NCBI GenBank assembly: GCA_009377735.1
Contig: WHTL01000140.1
Location: 1-9,691, forward strand
Reading direction: 5' to 3'
From: Acidimicrobiia bacterium
GTDB taxonomy: Bacteria > Actinomycetota > Acidimicrobiia > Spongiisociales > ZC4RG35
DNA: 9,691 bases
In this document: piece after piece, positions 1-6,088 of the stretch
How the letters are laid out: each line of letters begins with the position of its first letter
Position numbering within the stretch: position 1 is the stretch's first letter
The notes under the pieces: generated by a model
Told to the model about the DNA's origin: nothing
The model's input: only the letters and a program-made list of their open reading frames with translations
The model's database searches: none
Position numbers and translations under genes: made by a program

Positions 1-112
1 CGACTTCGAGAGTCTCGACGATTCGGCAGTAACAGTGCGCGACCGAGACACCATGGCCCAGGACCGAGTCTCCCTCGACCGTCTCACGGACTACCTCTCC
101 CAGCGGCTCTAA
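1..112 (+). CDS. glyS: Glycyl-tRNA synthetase, C-terminal end (partial)
   Basis: The window opens inside a gene read in the frame starting at base 2 and ending at the TAA at 110-112. The 36 visible residues include VTVRDRDTMAQDRV followed by SLDRLTDYLSQRL. This matches the extreme C-terminus of the class II anticodon-binding domain of single-chain (alpha2, archaeal/eukaryotic-type) glycyl-tRNA synthetase, where a VTVRDRDT..Q.RV strand precedes the final helix. The enzyme charges tRNA-Gly with glycine in the cytosol. A glycyl-tRNA synthetase gene just upstream of dnaG-rpoD is a familiar arrangement in Gram-positive bacteria, which supports the call. Only about 8% of the protein is visible, so its integrity upstream cannot be judged. 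The palindromic repeat array begins 6 bases after the stop. Confidence 0.8.
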   Translation, partial: DFESLDDSAVTVRDRDTMAQDRVSLDRLTDYLSQRL

Positions 113-117
113 AACTG

Positions 118-407
118 TTCTGCGCGGATTTTTGACGCGATAGAGCGAGTTTCTACGCGCAGAACGGTGGGGCAGGGTGGCGCCTCCGCCTTCTGTGCGG
201 ATTTTTGACGCGATGGAGCGAGTTTCGTCGCGCAGAACGGGGGCTGGGTGGCGCCTCCGCCTTCTGTGCGGATTTTTGACGCGATGGAGCGAGTTTCTAC
301 GCGCAGAACGGTGGGGCAGGGTGGCGCCTCCGCCTTCTGTGCGGATTTTTGACGCGATGGAGCGAGTTTTCACGCGCAGAAGGTGGGCTGGGTGGCTCGG
401 GTGGCAC
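118..407 (+). repeat. Tandem array of four palindromic repeat units between glyS and dnaG
   Basis: This fills almost the whole 323-base gap between glyS and dnaG. Four 47-base cores lie at 118-164, 191-237, 262-308 and 335-381, separated by G-rich flanks of 26, 24 and 26 bases. Each core starts TTCTGCGCG (copy 1) or TTCTGTGCG (copies 2-4) and ends CGCGCAGAA, so each can fold as a 9-bp stem, with one G-U pair in copies 2-4. The flanks end in GGCG-CCTC-CGCC, a possible second small hairpin. Copies 1 and 3 share one flank type and copies 2 and 4 share the other, so the array looks like a 144-base dimer duplicated once (118-261 and 262-405). An 89-codon frame runs through it from 177, but it only translates the repeat and overlaps dnaG. 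Function is unknown; the array may act as a transcript boundary behind glyS. Confidence 0.9.
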
Positions 408-421
408 GTCCGGAAGCGTCG

Positions 422-427
422 TAGACT
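422..427 (+). promoter_or_regulatory. Candidate -10 element for dnaG (leaderless start)
   Basis: TAGACT fits the actinobacterial TANNNT -10 pattern and ends 8 bases before the dnaG ATG at 436. That would put the transcription start at or next to the start codon. No convincing Shine-Dalgarno sequence precedes this ATG, which agrees with a leaderless mRNA. I see no clear -35 box; the region where it should lie is the end of the repeat array. Confidence 0.35.
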
Positions 428-435
428 AGGCAGCG

Positions 436-2172
436 ATGGGTTTTGATCGGGATGACATCGACAGGGTTCGCGCTGCGATTGACTTGGGTGAGCTGGTAGG
501 TGAGGTGACCAAGGTGCGTCGCTCGGGTCGCACGATGATGGCTATCTGTCCTTTTCATGAGGAGAAGACGCCGTCAATGTCGGTGGATGTGGCCCGGGGG
601 CTGTGGCATTGCTTCGGATGCGGTAAAGGCGGCGACGTCTACGGGTTCGTCCAGGAAATCCAGGGTGTGGACTTCTCCGACGCGGTGGAGGTGTTGGCCC
701 GACGAGCGGGTATCGAGGTCAAAAGCGACCCCGGGTCGGACCGTCGGCGGGGACGACGGGCCGCCGCGGTCGAGGCCGTGGGTGCCGCGGTTGACTTCTA
801 TCACCGCTATCTGCGACAGGAACCCGAGGCGGGGAAGGCTCGTGCCTATCTCAAGGGGCGTGACTACAACGAGGACATCGTCGCCCAGTACAAGATCGGT
901 TATGCGCCCGAGGATTGGGACATCCTCACCAAGAATCTCCGAGGCGCCGGTGTATCAGAAAAGGTGTTGTTGGATTCCGGGCTCTCTCGAAAGGGGAGGG
1001 GCGGCAAGCTCTACGACTACTTCCGGGGACGGGTTCTTTTCCCTATCTACGATCTGCGCGGGGATGCCGTGGGGTTCGGTGGACGAATCCTCGAGGGAGA
1101 GGGAGCCAAATACATCAACTCTCCCGACTCGATCGTCTATCACAAGTCTGGGCTCCTTTATGGTCTCGATCGTGCCAAGACGGCAATTTCACGGGAAGAC
1201 ATGGCTGTCGTGGTTGAGGGATACACCGATGTCATTGGTATGCATATGGCGGGAATCGAGACCGCCGTGGCGACATGTGGCACTGCGTTGACCGACGACC
1301 ATTTCCAGTTGCTACGCCGCTTCTCCGACCGCGTGGTTCTCGCCTTCGACGCCGACGATGCCGGAGCGGAGGCGGCCCGTCGCACCGATGATCTGGACGC
1401 TCCGTTCCGTCTCGATCTGGACCTCCGGGTTGCCGTCATGCCCGATGAGCTCGACCCGGCCGACCTTGTCCAGGCAGGGCGGACCTCCGAGGTGGTAGCG
1501 GCGGTAGATGGTGCCGTTCCCCTGGTTCAGTTCCGGGTTGCCCGGGAGATCGACCGCTACGAGGTGTCCGAGCCCGAGGGCAGGGCCCGCGCCCTCCACG
1601 CCGCGGCAGCCCAAGTGGCGAAGGTGGATGACCCGATCGCCCGGCAGGAGTACGTCCGATTCGTGAGTCGACAGGTAGGTGTCGACCTCGAAGCGGTGGA
1701 ACACGCCCTGGAGACGTCACACACGAGCGGTGCCCAAGGCCAACGGGGGTCCACCCCGCCACAAGCTCGACGTCAGCTCTCCCCGCGGGCACGTCTGGAG
1801 CGCGAACTCCTCCGCACCGTTCTCGAGAACCCGGAAGGCTTGGAGTTGACCCCCGAGATGTTCACCGACCCCGGAGTCCGTTCCGGTTACGATGCGGTTG
1901 TACCGCTTCGGGAAAGCACGCCTCCGGGCAGGCCCCTCGACCTCACCCGTGTCGAGGCCGATGACAGTGTCAAGGTGGCCCTGCGGGCGTTGGCTGCCGA
2001 ACCGACACCCCTGGGCGATCCCGCTGAGGTGGTGGCAAGGGTCAGACAGGCTGATATCGATGCAGAGATCGACGAATTGGAGAAGCGTCTTGGTTCGCTG
2101 GACACGCTCTCAGAGGAGTATTCCCAGTTGTGGGACCGGCTGATAGGTTTGCAGAGGGAGCGCCGTAGATGA
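436..2172 (+). CDS. dnaG: DNA primase DnaG
   Basis: This is a 578-residue primase, close to the usual length (E. coli 581). It makes RNA primers for lagging-strand replication and acts with the DnaB helicase. The N-terminal CHC2 zinc-binding domain shows C38, H41, C59 and C62 in CPFH...CFGC context, with the typical EKTPS segment between. The central catalytic core contains a TOPRIM fold: VVEGYTD carries the glutamate E261, and LAFDADDAG carries the metal-binding D305 and D307. The remaining roughly 140 residues, rich in charged helices, match the C-terminal helicase-interaction region. The ATG at 436 gives the standard N-terminus; it lacks a good ribosome site but follows a candidate -10 element. 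The stop overlaps the rpoD start (ATGA at 2169-2172), so the two are probably translationally coupled. All key residues are present and nothing suggests decay. Confidence 0.97.
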   Translation: MGFDRDDIDRVRAAIDLGELVGEVTKVRRSGRTMMAICPFHEEKTPSMSVDVARGLWHCFGCGKGGDVYGFVQEIQGVDFSDAVEVLARRAGIEVKSDPGSDRRRGRRAAAVEAVGAAVDFYHRYLRQEPEAGKARAYLKGRDYNEDIVAQYKIGYAPEDWDILTKNLRGAGVSEKVLLDSGLSRKGRGGKLYDYFRGRVLFPIYDLRGDAVGFGGRILEGEGAKYINSPDSIVYHKSGLLYGLDRAKTAISREDMAVVVEGYTDVIGMHMAGIETAVATCGTALTDDHFQLLRRFSDRVVLAFDADDAGAEAARRTDDLDAPFRLDLDLRVAVMPDELDPADLVQAGRTSEVVAAVDGAVPLVQFRVAREIDRYEVSEPEGRARALHAAAAQVAKVDDPIARQEYVRFVSRQVGVDLEAVEHALETSHTSGAQGQRGSTPPQARRQLSPRARLERELLRTVLENPEGLELTPEMFTDPGVRSGYDAVVPLRESTPPGRPLDLTRVEADDSVKVALRALAAEPTPLGDPAEVVARVRQADIDAEIDELEKRLGSLDTLSEEYSQLWDRLIGLQRERRR

Positions 2173-3302
2173 TGACAGACCAAATCACAGAAGCACTGAT
2201 CAATACCCTGGTGAAGCGTGGGAAGCAGCGTGGCTTTCTCACCACCGCCGAGGTGCAACAGGAACTGGAGGACGCTGAAGCCCCCGGCGAAGCCTTCGAC
2301 GAGGTGATAATCGCCCTGCACCGGGCGAGCATCGATATAAATGAGGAGTCCCAGGACCTCGAGGACGATCTCATCGCCGACGAGGAGGTCGGCGTCTCCG
2401 ACCCTGTCCGCATGTATCTCAACGAGATCGGACGGGTCCGCCTCCTCAGCACCCAGCAAGAAGTCGAGCTGTCCATGGCCATTGAGGCCGGGCGCAAGGC
2501 TAAGGAGCGCATCGACACCGAGGAGCTCTCCGACGAGGATCGTTCCGCGCTGGTGACGGAGGTGGCAGCAGGGGAGAAGGCACACCAACGGCTGGTGGAG
2601 GCCAACCTCCGGCTAGTGGTTTCGATTGCGCGACGTTACGCCGGACGCGGTATGACCCTTCTCGATCTGATCCAGGAAGGGAACATGGGTCTCATGAAAG
2701 CGGTGGAGCGCTTCGACTACCGCCGCGGATTCAAGTTCTCCACCTATGCCTCATGGTGGATTCGTCAGTCGATATCGCGGGCGATCGCCGATCAGGCGAG
2801 GACCATCAGGATGCCGGTTCACATCGTGGAGACGGTGAACCGGATCACCAGGGCAAACAGGACGCTGTCTCAGGATCTCGGTCGGGAACCCACCATCGAG
2901 GAGTTGGCAGCCGATCTGGAGCTCGATGTGGCGCGTGTCACCGAGCTACAACGGATCGCGCAAGACACCCTGTCGCTCGAAACACCATTGGGGGAGGACA
3001 GCACGGGCACTCTCGGGGACACCGTCCCCGATCCCGAGAGCGAATCACCAATCGACGCCGCGGCATTCGTCTCGCTTCAGGATCAGCTCGCGCTGGCGCT
3101 GGAGGGTCTCTCCGAGCGCGAGCGTGAGGTGTTGGTGATGCGTTTCGGGCTCGCCGACGGTAAGGTCAAGACCCTGGAGGAGGTGGGCAGCCACTTCAAG
3201 GTGACGAGGGAGAGGGTCCGTCAGCTTGAGACCAAGGCGCTTGCCAAGCTCAGGCATCCTGACAAGTCATCCCGTCTCGCCGCATTCCTAGAGGATGGTT
3301 GA
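2169..3302 (+). CDS. rpoD: Primary RNA polymerase sigma factor (sigma-70, RpoD/SigA type)
   Basis: This 377-residue group 1 sigma factor directs RNA polymerase to housekeeping promoters. A short region 1.1-like segment (about residues 1-70) is followed by region 1.2 (DPVRMYLNEIG from residue 78). Region 2 (about 142-212) contains LRLVVSIARRYAGRGM, LDLIQEGNMGLMKAVERFDY and the -10-melting motif KFSTYASWWIRQSI. Region 3 runs to about 300. Region 4 (about 310-370) has LSEREREVLVMRFGL and the -35-binding helix-turn-helix ending VTRERVRQLETKALAKLRHP. The N-terminal extension is short compared with many actinobacterial primary sigmas. GAGGGAG at 2154-2160 is well spaced for the ATG at 2169; a second ATG at 2172 is also possible. 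The gene overlaps dnaG by 4 bases, giving a primase-sigma operon like the bacterial macromolecular-synthesis operon. Confidence 0.96.
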   Translation: MMTDQITEALINTLVKRGKQRGFLTTAEVQQELEDAEAPGEAFDEVIIALHRASIDINEESQDLEDDLIADEEVGVSDPVRMYLNEIGRVRLLSTQQEVELSMAIEAGRKAKERIDTEELSDEDRSALVTEVAAGEKAHQRLVEANLRLVVSIARRYAGRGMTLLDLIQEGNMGLMKAVERFDYRRGFKFSTYASWWIRQSISRAIADQARTIRMPVHIVETVNRITRANRTLSQDLGREPTIEELAADLELDVARVTELQRIAQDTLSLETPLGEDSTGTLGDTVPDPESESPIDAAAFVSLQDQLALALEGLSEREREVLVMRFGLADGKVKTLEEVGSHFKVTRERVRQLETKALAKLRHPDKSSRLAAFLEDG

Positions 3303-3321
3303 TGGATGATCTCATCAACCA
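3296..3321 (+). terminator. Perfect hairpin over the rpoD stop codon (possible terminator)
   Basis: TGGTTGATG at 3296-3304 pairs perfectly with CATCAACCA at 3313-3321 around an 8-base loop. The TGA stop of rpoD lies inside the left arm. There is no T tract after it, so it is not a classical intrinsic terminator. It could end or stabilise the dnaG-rpoD transcript, or insulate the next gene. Confidence 0.45.
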
Positions 3322-3345
3322 GTATCGATCCCGTCGTTCCCGTGG

Positions 3346-3351
3346 CACAAT
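3346..3351 (+). promoter_or_regulatory. Candidate -10 element for the YtxH-like gene
   Basis: CACAAT lies 6 bases before the ATG at 3358, the spacing expected for a leaderless transcript. GAGGG at 3352-3356 could instead be read as a ribosome site, but it would sit only one base from the start codon. No clear -35 box is visible. Confidence 0.25.
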
Positions 3352-3357
3352 GAGGGT

Positions 3358-3609
3358 ATGAGATTTCGTCTGGGCATGATCATCGGTGGTGGAATCGGTT
3401 ACGTATTGGGGGCAAGAGCCGGTCGCCAGCGGTATGAGCAAATCGCCAGCAGATGGGAACAGATCCGTTCCCATCCCGCCGCTGAGGAGCTCACCGGGCA
3501 GGCGACCAACGTCGTCGACGCCGGTCGGAAGGCAGTCTCGTCGGGTCTTCGCCAGGGGAGCGACAAGCTGCGGGACGTCGCCGACAACGGGGCCGATCCC
3601 ACCACATAG
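3358..3609 (+). CDS. Small YtxH-like membrane-anchored protein
   Basis: This is an 83-residue protein. Its N-terminus is one short glycine-rich hydrophobic segment (about residues 5-18: GMIIGGGIGYVLG) followed by ARAGRQRYEQI. That glycine-spaced segment ending in a basic patch and a RYEQI-type helix is typical of the small YtxH/general-stress-like proteins often annotated as hypothetical in actinobacteria. The rest is an amphipathic, alanine-rich and charged tail. It is probably a single-pass membrane protein with a cytoplasmic tail. The role is unknown; I infer family resemblance only from the N-terminal pattern. It follows rpoD by 55 bases, beyond the hairpin, so it may have its own promoter. 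Confidence 0.75.
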   Translation: MRFRLGMIIGGGIGYVLGARAGRQRYEQIASRWEQIRSHPAAEELTGQATNVVDAGRKAVSSGLRQGSDKLRDVADNGADPTT

Positions 3610-3644
3610 CACCCGGCATCGAATGGGGCGATACCGATTTCTCT

Positions 3645-3650
3645 GATACT
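3645..3650 (+). promoter_or_regulatory. Candidate -10 element for tRNA-Asn
   Basis: GATACT, one mismatch from TATACT, ends 12 bases before the first base of the tRNA. That would give a short 5' leader. No good -35 box is seen at the expected distance, so this is tentative. Confidence 0.3.
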
Positions 3651-3662
3651 CTTGATGGTTCT

Positions 3663-3735
3663 TCCGGGGTAGCTCAATTGGCAGAGCAGCGGACTGTTAA
3701 TCCGTTGGTTGTGAGTTCGAGTCTCACCCCCGGAG
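3663..3735 (+). tRNA. tRNA-Asn (anticodon GTT)
   Basis: A full cloverleaf can be drawn by eye. The acceptor arm is TCCGGGG (3663-3669) with CCCCGGA (3728-3734), and the discriminator is G3735. The D arm is GCTC/GAGC (3672-3675 and 3684-3687). The anticodon stem is GCGGA/TCCGT (3689-3693 and 3701-3705), with one G-U pair, around loop CTGTTAA; the GTT anticodon is at 3696-3698 and reads asparagine codons AAC and AAT. The T arm is GTGAG/CTCAC (3711-3715 and 3723-3727) with loop TTCGAGT. The bases after the discriminator are CCG, so CCA is not encoded and must be added after transcription. Confidence 0.97.
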
Positions 3736-3769
3736 CCGCTCTTCTCGTTGTCTTTCGGAAGGTCTGGGG

Positions 3770-3786
3770 CACACCTGTACGGTGTG
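3770..3786 (+). promoter_or_regulatory. Inverted repeat upstream of the SDR gene (possible operator or tRNA 3' hairpin)
   Basis: CACACC at 3770-3775 and GGTGTG at 3781-3786 are perfect inverted repeats around TGTAC. The site lies 35 bases after the tRNA and 36 bases before the chosen SDR start. No T tract follows, so an operator for the SDR gene is as likely as a hairpin ending the tRNA transcript. No regulator gene is visible nearby. Confidence 0.3.
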
Positions 3787-3821
3787 ACCTGCCCATGATC
3801 GGTCGCCGAAAGGAAACGAGA

Positions 3822-4526
3822 GTGACACAAGCCCGTACCGCCATCATCACTGCAGCCGGAAAGGGCATGGGCCGCGCCATTGCCCAGAGCCTCGCCGCCG
3901 ACGGATATGAACTAGCCCTGATGTCCAACTCGGGGGGCGCAGAGACACTTGCCGACGAGTTGGACTGCGTTGGTATCACCGGAAGCGTTACGGAACCCGA
4001 CGACCTACAGCGTCTCGTCGATCTGACGATGGAGACCTACGGAAGAGTCGATGCTGTGGTGAACAACACCGGTCATCCGCCGAGTGGGCCACTACTCGAG
4101 CTCACCGACGACGACTGGCTGTCGGGTCTCGATCTCGTGCTTCTCAACGTCATTCGCATGACCCGTCTGGTCACACCCATCATGGAGCGGAACGACGGCG
4201 GGGGGATCGTCAACATCTCGACCTTCTCCGCCTTCGAGCCTGATCCCAGCTTTCCGATTTCATCGTCGCTTCGAGCTGCATTGGCCGGCTTCACCAAGCT
4301 CTTCGTCGACCAGCATGCCTCTCTCGGGATCCGCATGAACAACATCCTCCCGGGATTCATCGAGAGCTACGAGGTCGACGACGAGAACCTGGCTCGGATA
4401 CCAACGGGACGTCCCGGAACCGTCGACGAGATCGCCGCTACCGCGTCGTTCCTGCTCTCACCCGAAGCCAGCTACATCAACGGCCAGAATATCCGTGTCG
4501 ACGGAGGGCTAGCCCGCTCCGTGTAA
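3822..4526 (+). CDS. SDR-family protein with an altered catalytic tetrad
   Basis: This is a 234-residue short-chain dehydrogenase/reductase fold. The dinucleotide-binding loop is TAAGKGMG (residues 10-17; classical TGxxxGxG with Gly replaced by Ala), followed by the NNTG motif (classical NNAG). The catalytic serine position is kept (NIS133). The YxxxK motif is replaced: the sequence reads S147-S-S-L-R151 before AALAGFTK, so Tyr is Ser and Lys is Arg. The C-terminus has the normal LPGF, GRPG..DEIA and YINGQNIRVDGG segments. I recall other SDR proteins with this same SS.xRAA pattern, so this looks like a subfamily trait rather than decay. Oxidoreductase activity and substrate are uncertain. The GTG at 3822 is chosen because AAAGGAAA (3809-3816) is well spaced; an in-frame ATG at 3795 is the alternative. 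Further upstream, the frame runs into the tRNA. Confidence 0.88.
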   Translation: MTQARTAIITAAGKGMGRAIAQSLAADGYELALMSNSGGAETLADELDCVGITGSVTEPDDLQRLVDLTMETYGRVDAVVNNTGHPPSGPLLELTDDDWLSGLDLVLLNVIRMTRLVTPIMERNDGGGIVNISTFSAFEPDPSFPISSSLRAALAGFTKLFVDQHASLGIRMNNILPGFIESYEVDDENLARIPTGRPGTVDEIAATASFLLSPEASYINGQNIRVDGGLARSV

Positions 4527-4540
4527 CCAGCTCAGAGCCT

Positions 4541-4860
4541 TCACGAGGTCGCCGTCAGCTTGACGGCGACGATTCCGAGCACGAGTAGTCCGAGAGCAGC
4601 CATCTGTATGGGAGCGATCTGTTCGCCATACATAACTGCCCCCGCCACAACGGCGCCCACGGCACCGATCCCAACCCATACTGCGTAGGCGGTGCCGATG
4701 GGATCGTCTGCACCGCAACGCCGAGAAGCAGCATGCTGCCAGCGAGGGCGGCGAGAAAGCCGAGGGTAGGGAGGAGACGGCTGAATCCTTCCGTCGCGGG
4801 CAGAAGTGCAGCCCAAATCACCTCAAGGATTCCAGCGAATATCAGAAGCAACCAGGCCAT
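4541..4860 (-). pseudogene. sugE: SugE/Gdx-type SMR guanidinium exporter, frameshifted
   Basis: Two reading frames together encode one small multidrug resistance protein of about 106 residues (E. coli SugE/Gdx 105). The first frame starts at 4860 (MAWLLLIFAGILEVIW) and includes the essential proton/substrate glutamate E13. It runs to QTIP at residue 54, then becomes nonsense ending at 4555. The second frame resumes exactly there with IGTAYAVWVGIGAVGA and continues to KLTATS and a stop at 4541. Adding one C to the CCC run (plus-strand GGG at 4700-4702) restores QTIP-IGTAYAVW, which matches the family. The Gdx subtype exports guanidinium from the cytosol in exchange for protons through a four-helix dual-topology dimer. 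AAAGGAA at 4868-4874 is a good ribosome site. It could be a recent null mutation, an assembly error in a homopolymer, or, less likely, recoding. It converges with the SDR gene, 14 bases apart. Confidence 0.85.
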
Positions 4861-4875
4861 GACGAAGTTCCTTTC

Positions 4876-4917
4876 GCGCCCGTCGTCGTCCGGTACGGGC
4901 CGCCCCTCGTCGGGAGA
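4876..4917 (-). promoter_or_regulatory. Probable guanidine-III (ykkC-III) riboswitch controlling sugE
   Basis: Read on the minus strand, the leader contains ACGAGG, then GCGGCCCGU-ACC, then GG-ACGACG, then ACGGGCGC. These match, in order, the conserved blocks I recall from guanidine-III riboswitches such as that of Thermobifida fusca (GACGAGG, GCGCCGUACC, GACAAGACGGCGC). The pseudoknot-type helix is present: GCG(G)CCCGU pairs with ACGGGCGC with one bulged G. The outer helix UCCCG/CCGGA is weaker, with one C-C mismatch. The joining segment is about 5 bases shorter than in T. fusca. The 3' arm ends one base before the AAAGGAA ribosome site of sugE, as expected for translational control by guanidinium. 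The downstream gene is the right family for this class. The match is from memory and visual alignment. Confidence 0.65.
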
Positions 4918-4947
4918 ACACCCTGGTGGCGTTCCTGTATGGTCCAA

Positions 4948-4993
4948 CTATTGGGGCGGCGAATTCATTCCCCTTTCGGCGGGGGAACAATAG
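4948..4993. repeat. Nested inverted repeats in the sugE-pirin divergent region
   Basis: CTATTG at 4948-4953 matches CAATAG at 4988-4993, and inside it TTCCCC at 4968-4973 matches GGGGAA at 4982-4987. The two stems are contiguous on the right and separated by a 14-base bulge on the left. The structure ends just before the pirin start region and overlaps the candidate pirin -10. It could be an operator or an RNA structure; no regulator is visible. Confidence 0.4.
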
Positions 4994-4996
4994 GAT
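4991..4996 (+). promoter_or_regulatory. Candidate -10 element for the pirin gene
   Basis: TAGGAT is followed by 7 bases and then the ATG at 5004, the geometry of an actinobacterial leaderless promoter. No Shine-Dalgarno sequence precedes that ATG. A TTGACA-like -35 is not evident. Confidence 0.35.
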
Positions 4997-5003
4997 GGGA
5001 CTC

Positions 5004-5948
5004 ATGAGCGGACCTGTTGAAGAAACGGTCACGTCAACCGACGACTCCCTGGGAATGAGCACCATCGAGGTCAAGGAGAGCCGCCAGACCCAGATCGGGA
5101 CGATGGCGATCCTACGGGTCCTCCCCACCAAGCGTCGCCGCACCGTCGGACCCTGGTGCTTTGTCGATCTCATGAGCCCGGGAGATGTCGATAGACCACC
5201 ACCGCTGGAGATCGGTCCCCATCCTCACATCGGACTATCCACTGTCACCTGGCTGTTCGACGGATCCATATTGCACAGCGATTCGCTCGGCAGCGAACAG
5301 TCCATCCGGCCAGGCGAATTGAACCTGATGACCGCCGGAAACGGGATCGCCCACGCCGAGGAAGGGACCGAGACCAGCCCAAGCAATGAGACCGGTGGAA
5401 TCATGGGTGTGCAGATGTGGTTGGCCCAGCCCGATGCGACCAGATTCGGCGGGTCGACCTTCCAGCACTACAAGGATCTCCCCGAGATTTCCCTCGATGC
5501 GGGCGAAGCCCGGTTGTTGATAGGCGAGTACGAGGGCACCGTCGCACCCACCGAGTTCGATCACCCAACCGTAGGTATGGATTTGAGGCTAGTAGGACCA
5601 TCCACCATCGCAGTCAATCCCGACTTCGAATACGGCGTGGTTCCGATCGACCGGGCCGCCAAGGTCGACGACGCCATCGTCGAACCGGGTTCACTGGCCC
5701 TGATCCCAACGGGATACGAGATGTTGCGGCTTGAGACCCGGGGCGATTCGGGCCGACTCATGATCCTCGGTGGTCGCCCCCTGGGCGAGAAGGTGAAGAT
5801 GTGGTGGAACTTCGTGGCGAGGACAAACGAGGAGATCACTGAGGCATGGACCGATTGGCAGTCCCACAATGAAGAACGGTTTGGCCCGGTCCCCTCTGGT
5901 CTCGACCGCATCGATGCTCCTCGCCCGCCGTGGCTCAAACCGGTCTGA
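5004..5948 (+). CDS. Pirin family protein (cupin)
   Basis: This is a 314-residue bicupin of the pirin family. The N-terminal cupin contains PHPHIGLSTVTWLFDG and, further on, MTAGNGIAHAEE. H73, H75, H117 and E119 correspond to the metal-binding His/His/His/Glu set of human pirin, so an iron-type centre is likely. The C-terminal cupin and tail (LILGGRPLGEKVKMWWNFVARTNEEI) match the standard pirin ending, including the GRPL and WNFV motifs. Some bacterial pirins degrade quercetin; others act as redox-linked partners, and the substrate here cannot be read from sequence. I chose ATG 5004 because a TAGGAT element lies 7 bases upstream; ATG 4995 is equally in frame. An ATG at 4926 is unlikely because it lies beyond the sugE leader. 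The gene diverges from sugE. A 5-bp hairpin without a T tract (5962-5975) follows it. Confidence 0.92.
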   Translation: MSGPVEETVTSTDDSLGMSTIEVKESRQTQIGTMAILRVLPTKRRRTVGPWCFVDLMSPGDVDRPPPLEIGPHPHIGLSTVTWLFDGSILHSDSLGSEQSIRPGELNLMTAGNGIAHAEEGTETSPSNETGGIMGVQMWLAQPDATRFGGSTFQHYKDLPEISLDAGEARLLIGEYEGTVAPTEFDHPTVGMDLRLVGPSTIAVNPDFEYGVVPIDRAAKVDDAIVEPGSLALIPTGYEMLRLETRGDSGRLMILGGRPLGEKVKMWWNFVARTNEEITEAWTDWQSHNEERFGPVPSGLDRIDAPRPPWLKPV

Positions 5949-6088
5949 AATCGGAGAGTTCGGTTCCCGTGAACCAGATCCGTAGCCCCTTCGTATAGGG
6001 AGAGGACAGAGGTGGATGTGGTTTGAGCTGCTCCATCTGCTCCGACCACCTTCCCCCCATCGTGCCTTCCAGCGAAATGGAGAGGATT

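Noticed and set aside
118..407. CRISPR array as an explanation for the repeats
   Set aside because: The 'spacers' are themselves repeated flanks of 24-26 bases rather than unique sequences, and no cas genes are present.
177..446. 89-codon plus-strand frame between glyS and dnaG with repeated peptide segments
   Set aside because: It only translates the palindromic DNA repeats in shifting frames, overlaps the dnaG start, and has no family-like features.
3678..3821. Upstream extension of the SDR reading frame
   Set aside because: The extension begins inside the tRNA-Asn gene; the GTG at 3822 has a good ribosome site and matches the family N-terminus.
4926..5003. Longer pirin N-terminus from ATG 4926
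   Set aside because: The extra residues are not pirin-like and would be read from the spacer next to the divergent sugE leader; ATG 5004 or 4995 fits better.
6010..6051. AGGTGG/CCACCT inverted repeat upstream of the CHRD gene as a riboswitch
   Set aside because: The arms are only 6 bp with a 30-base loop and no conserved riboswitch motif is visible.
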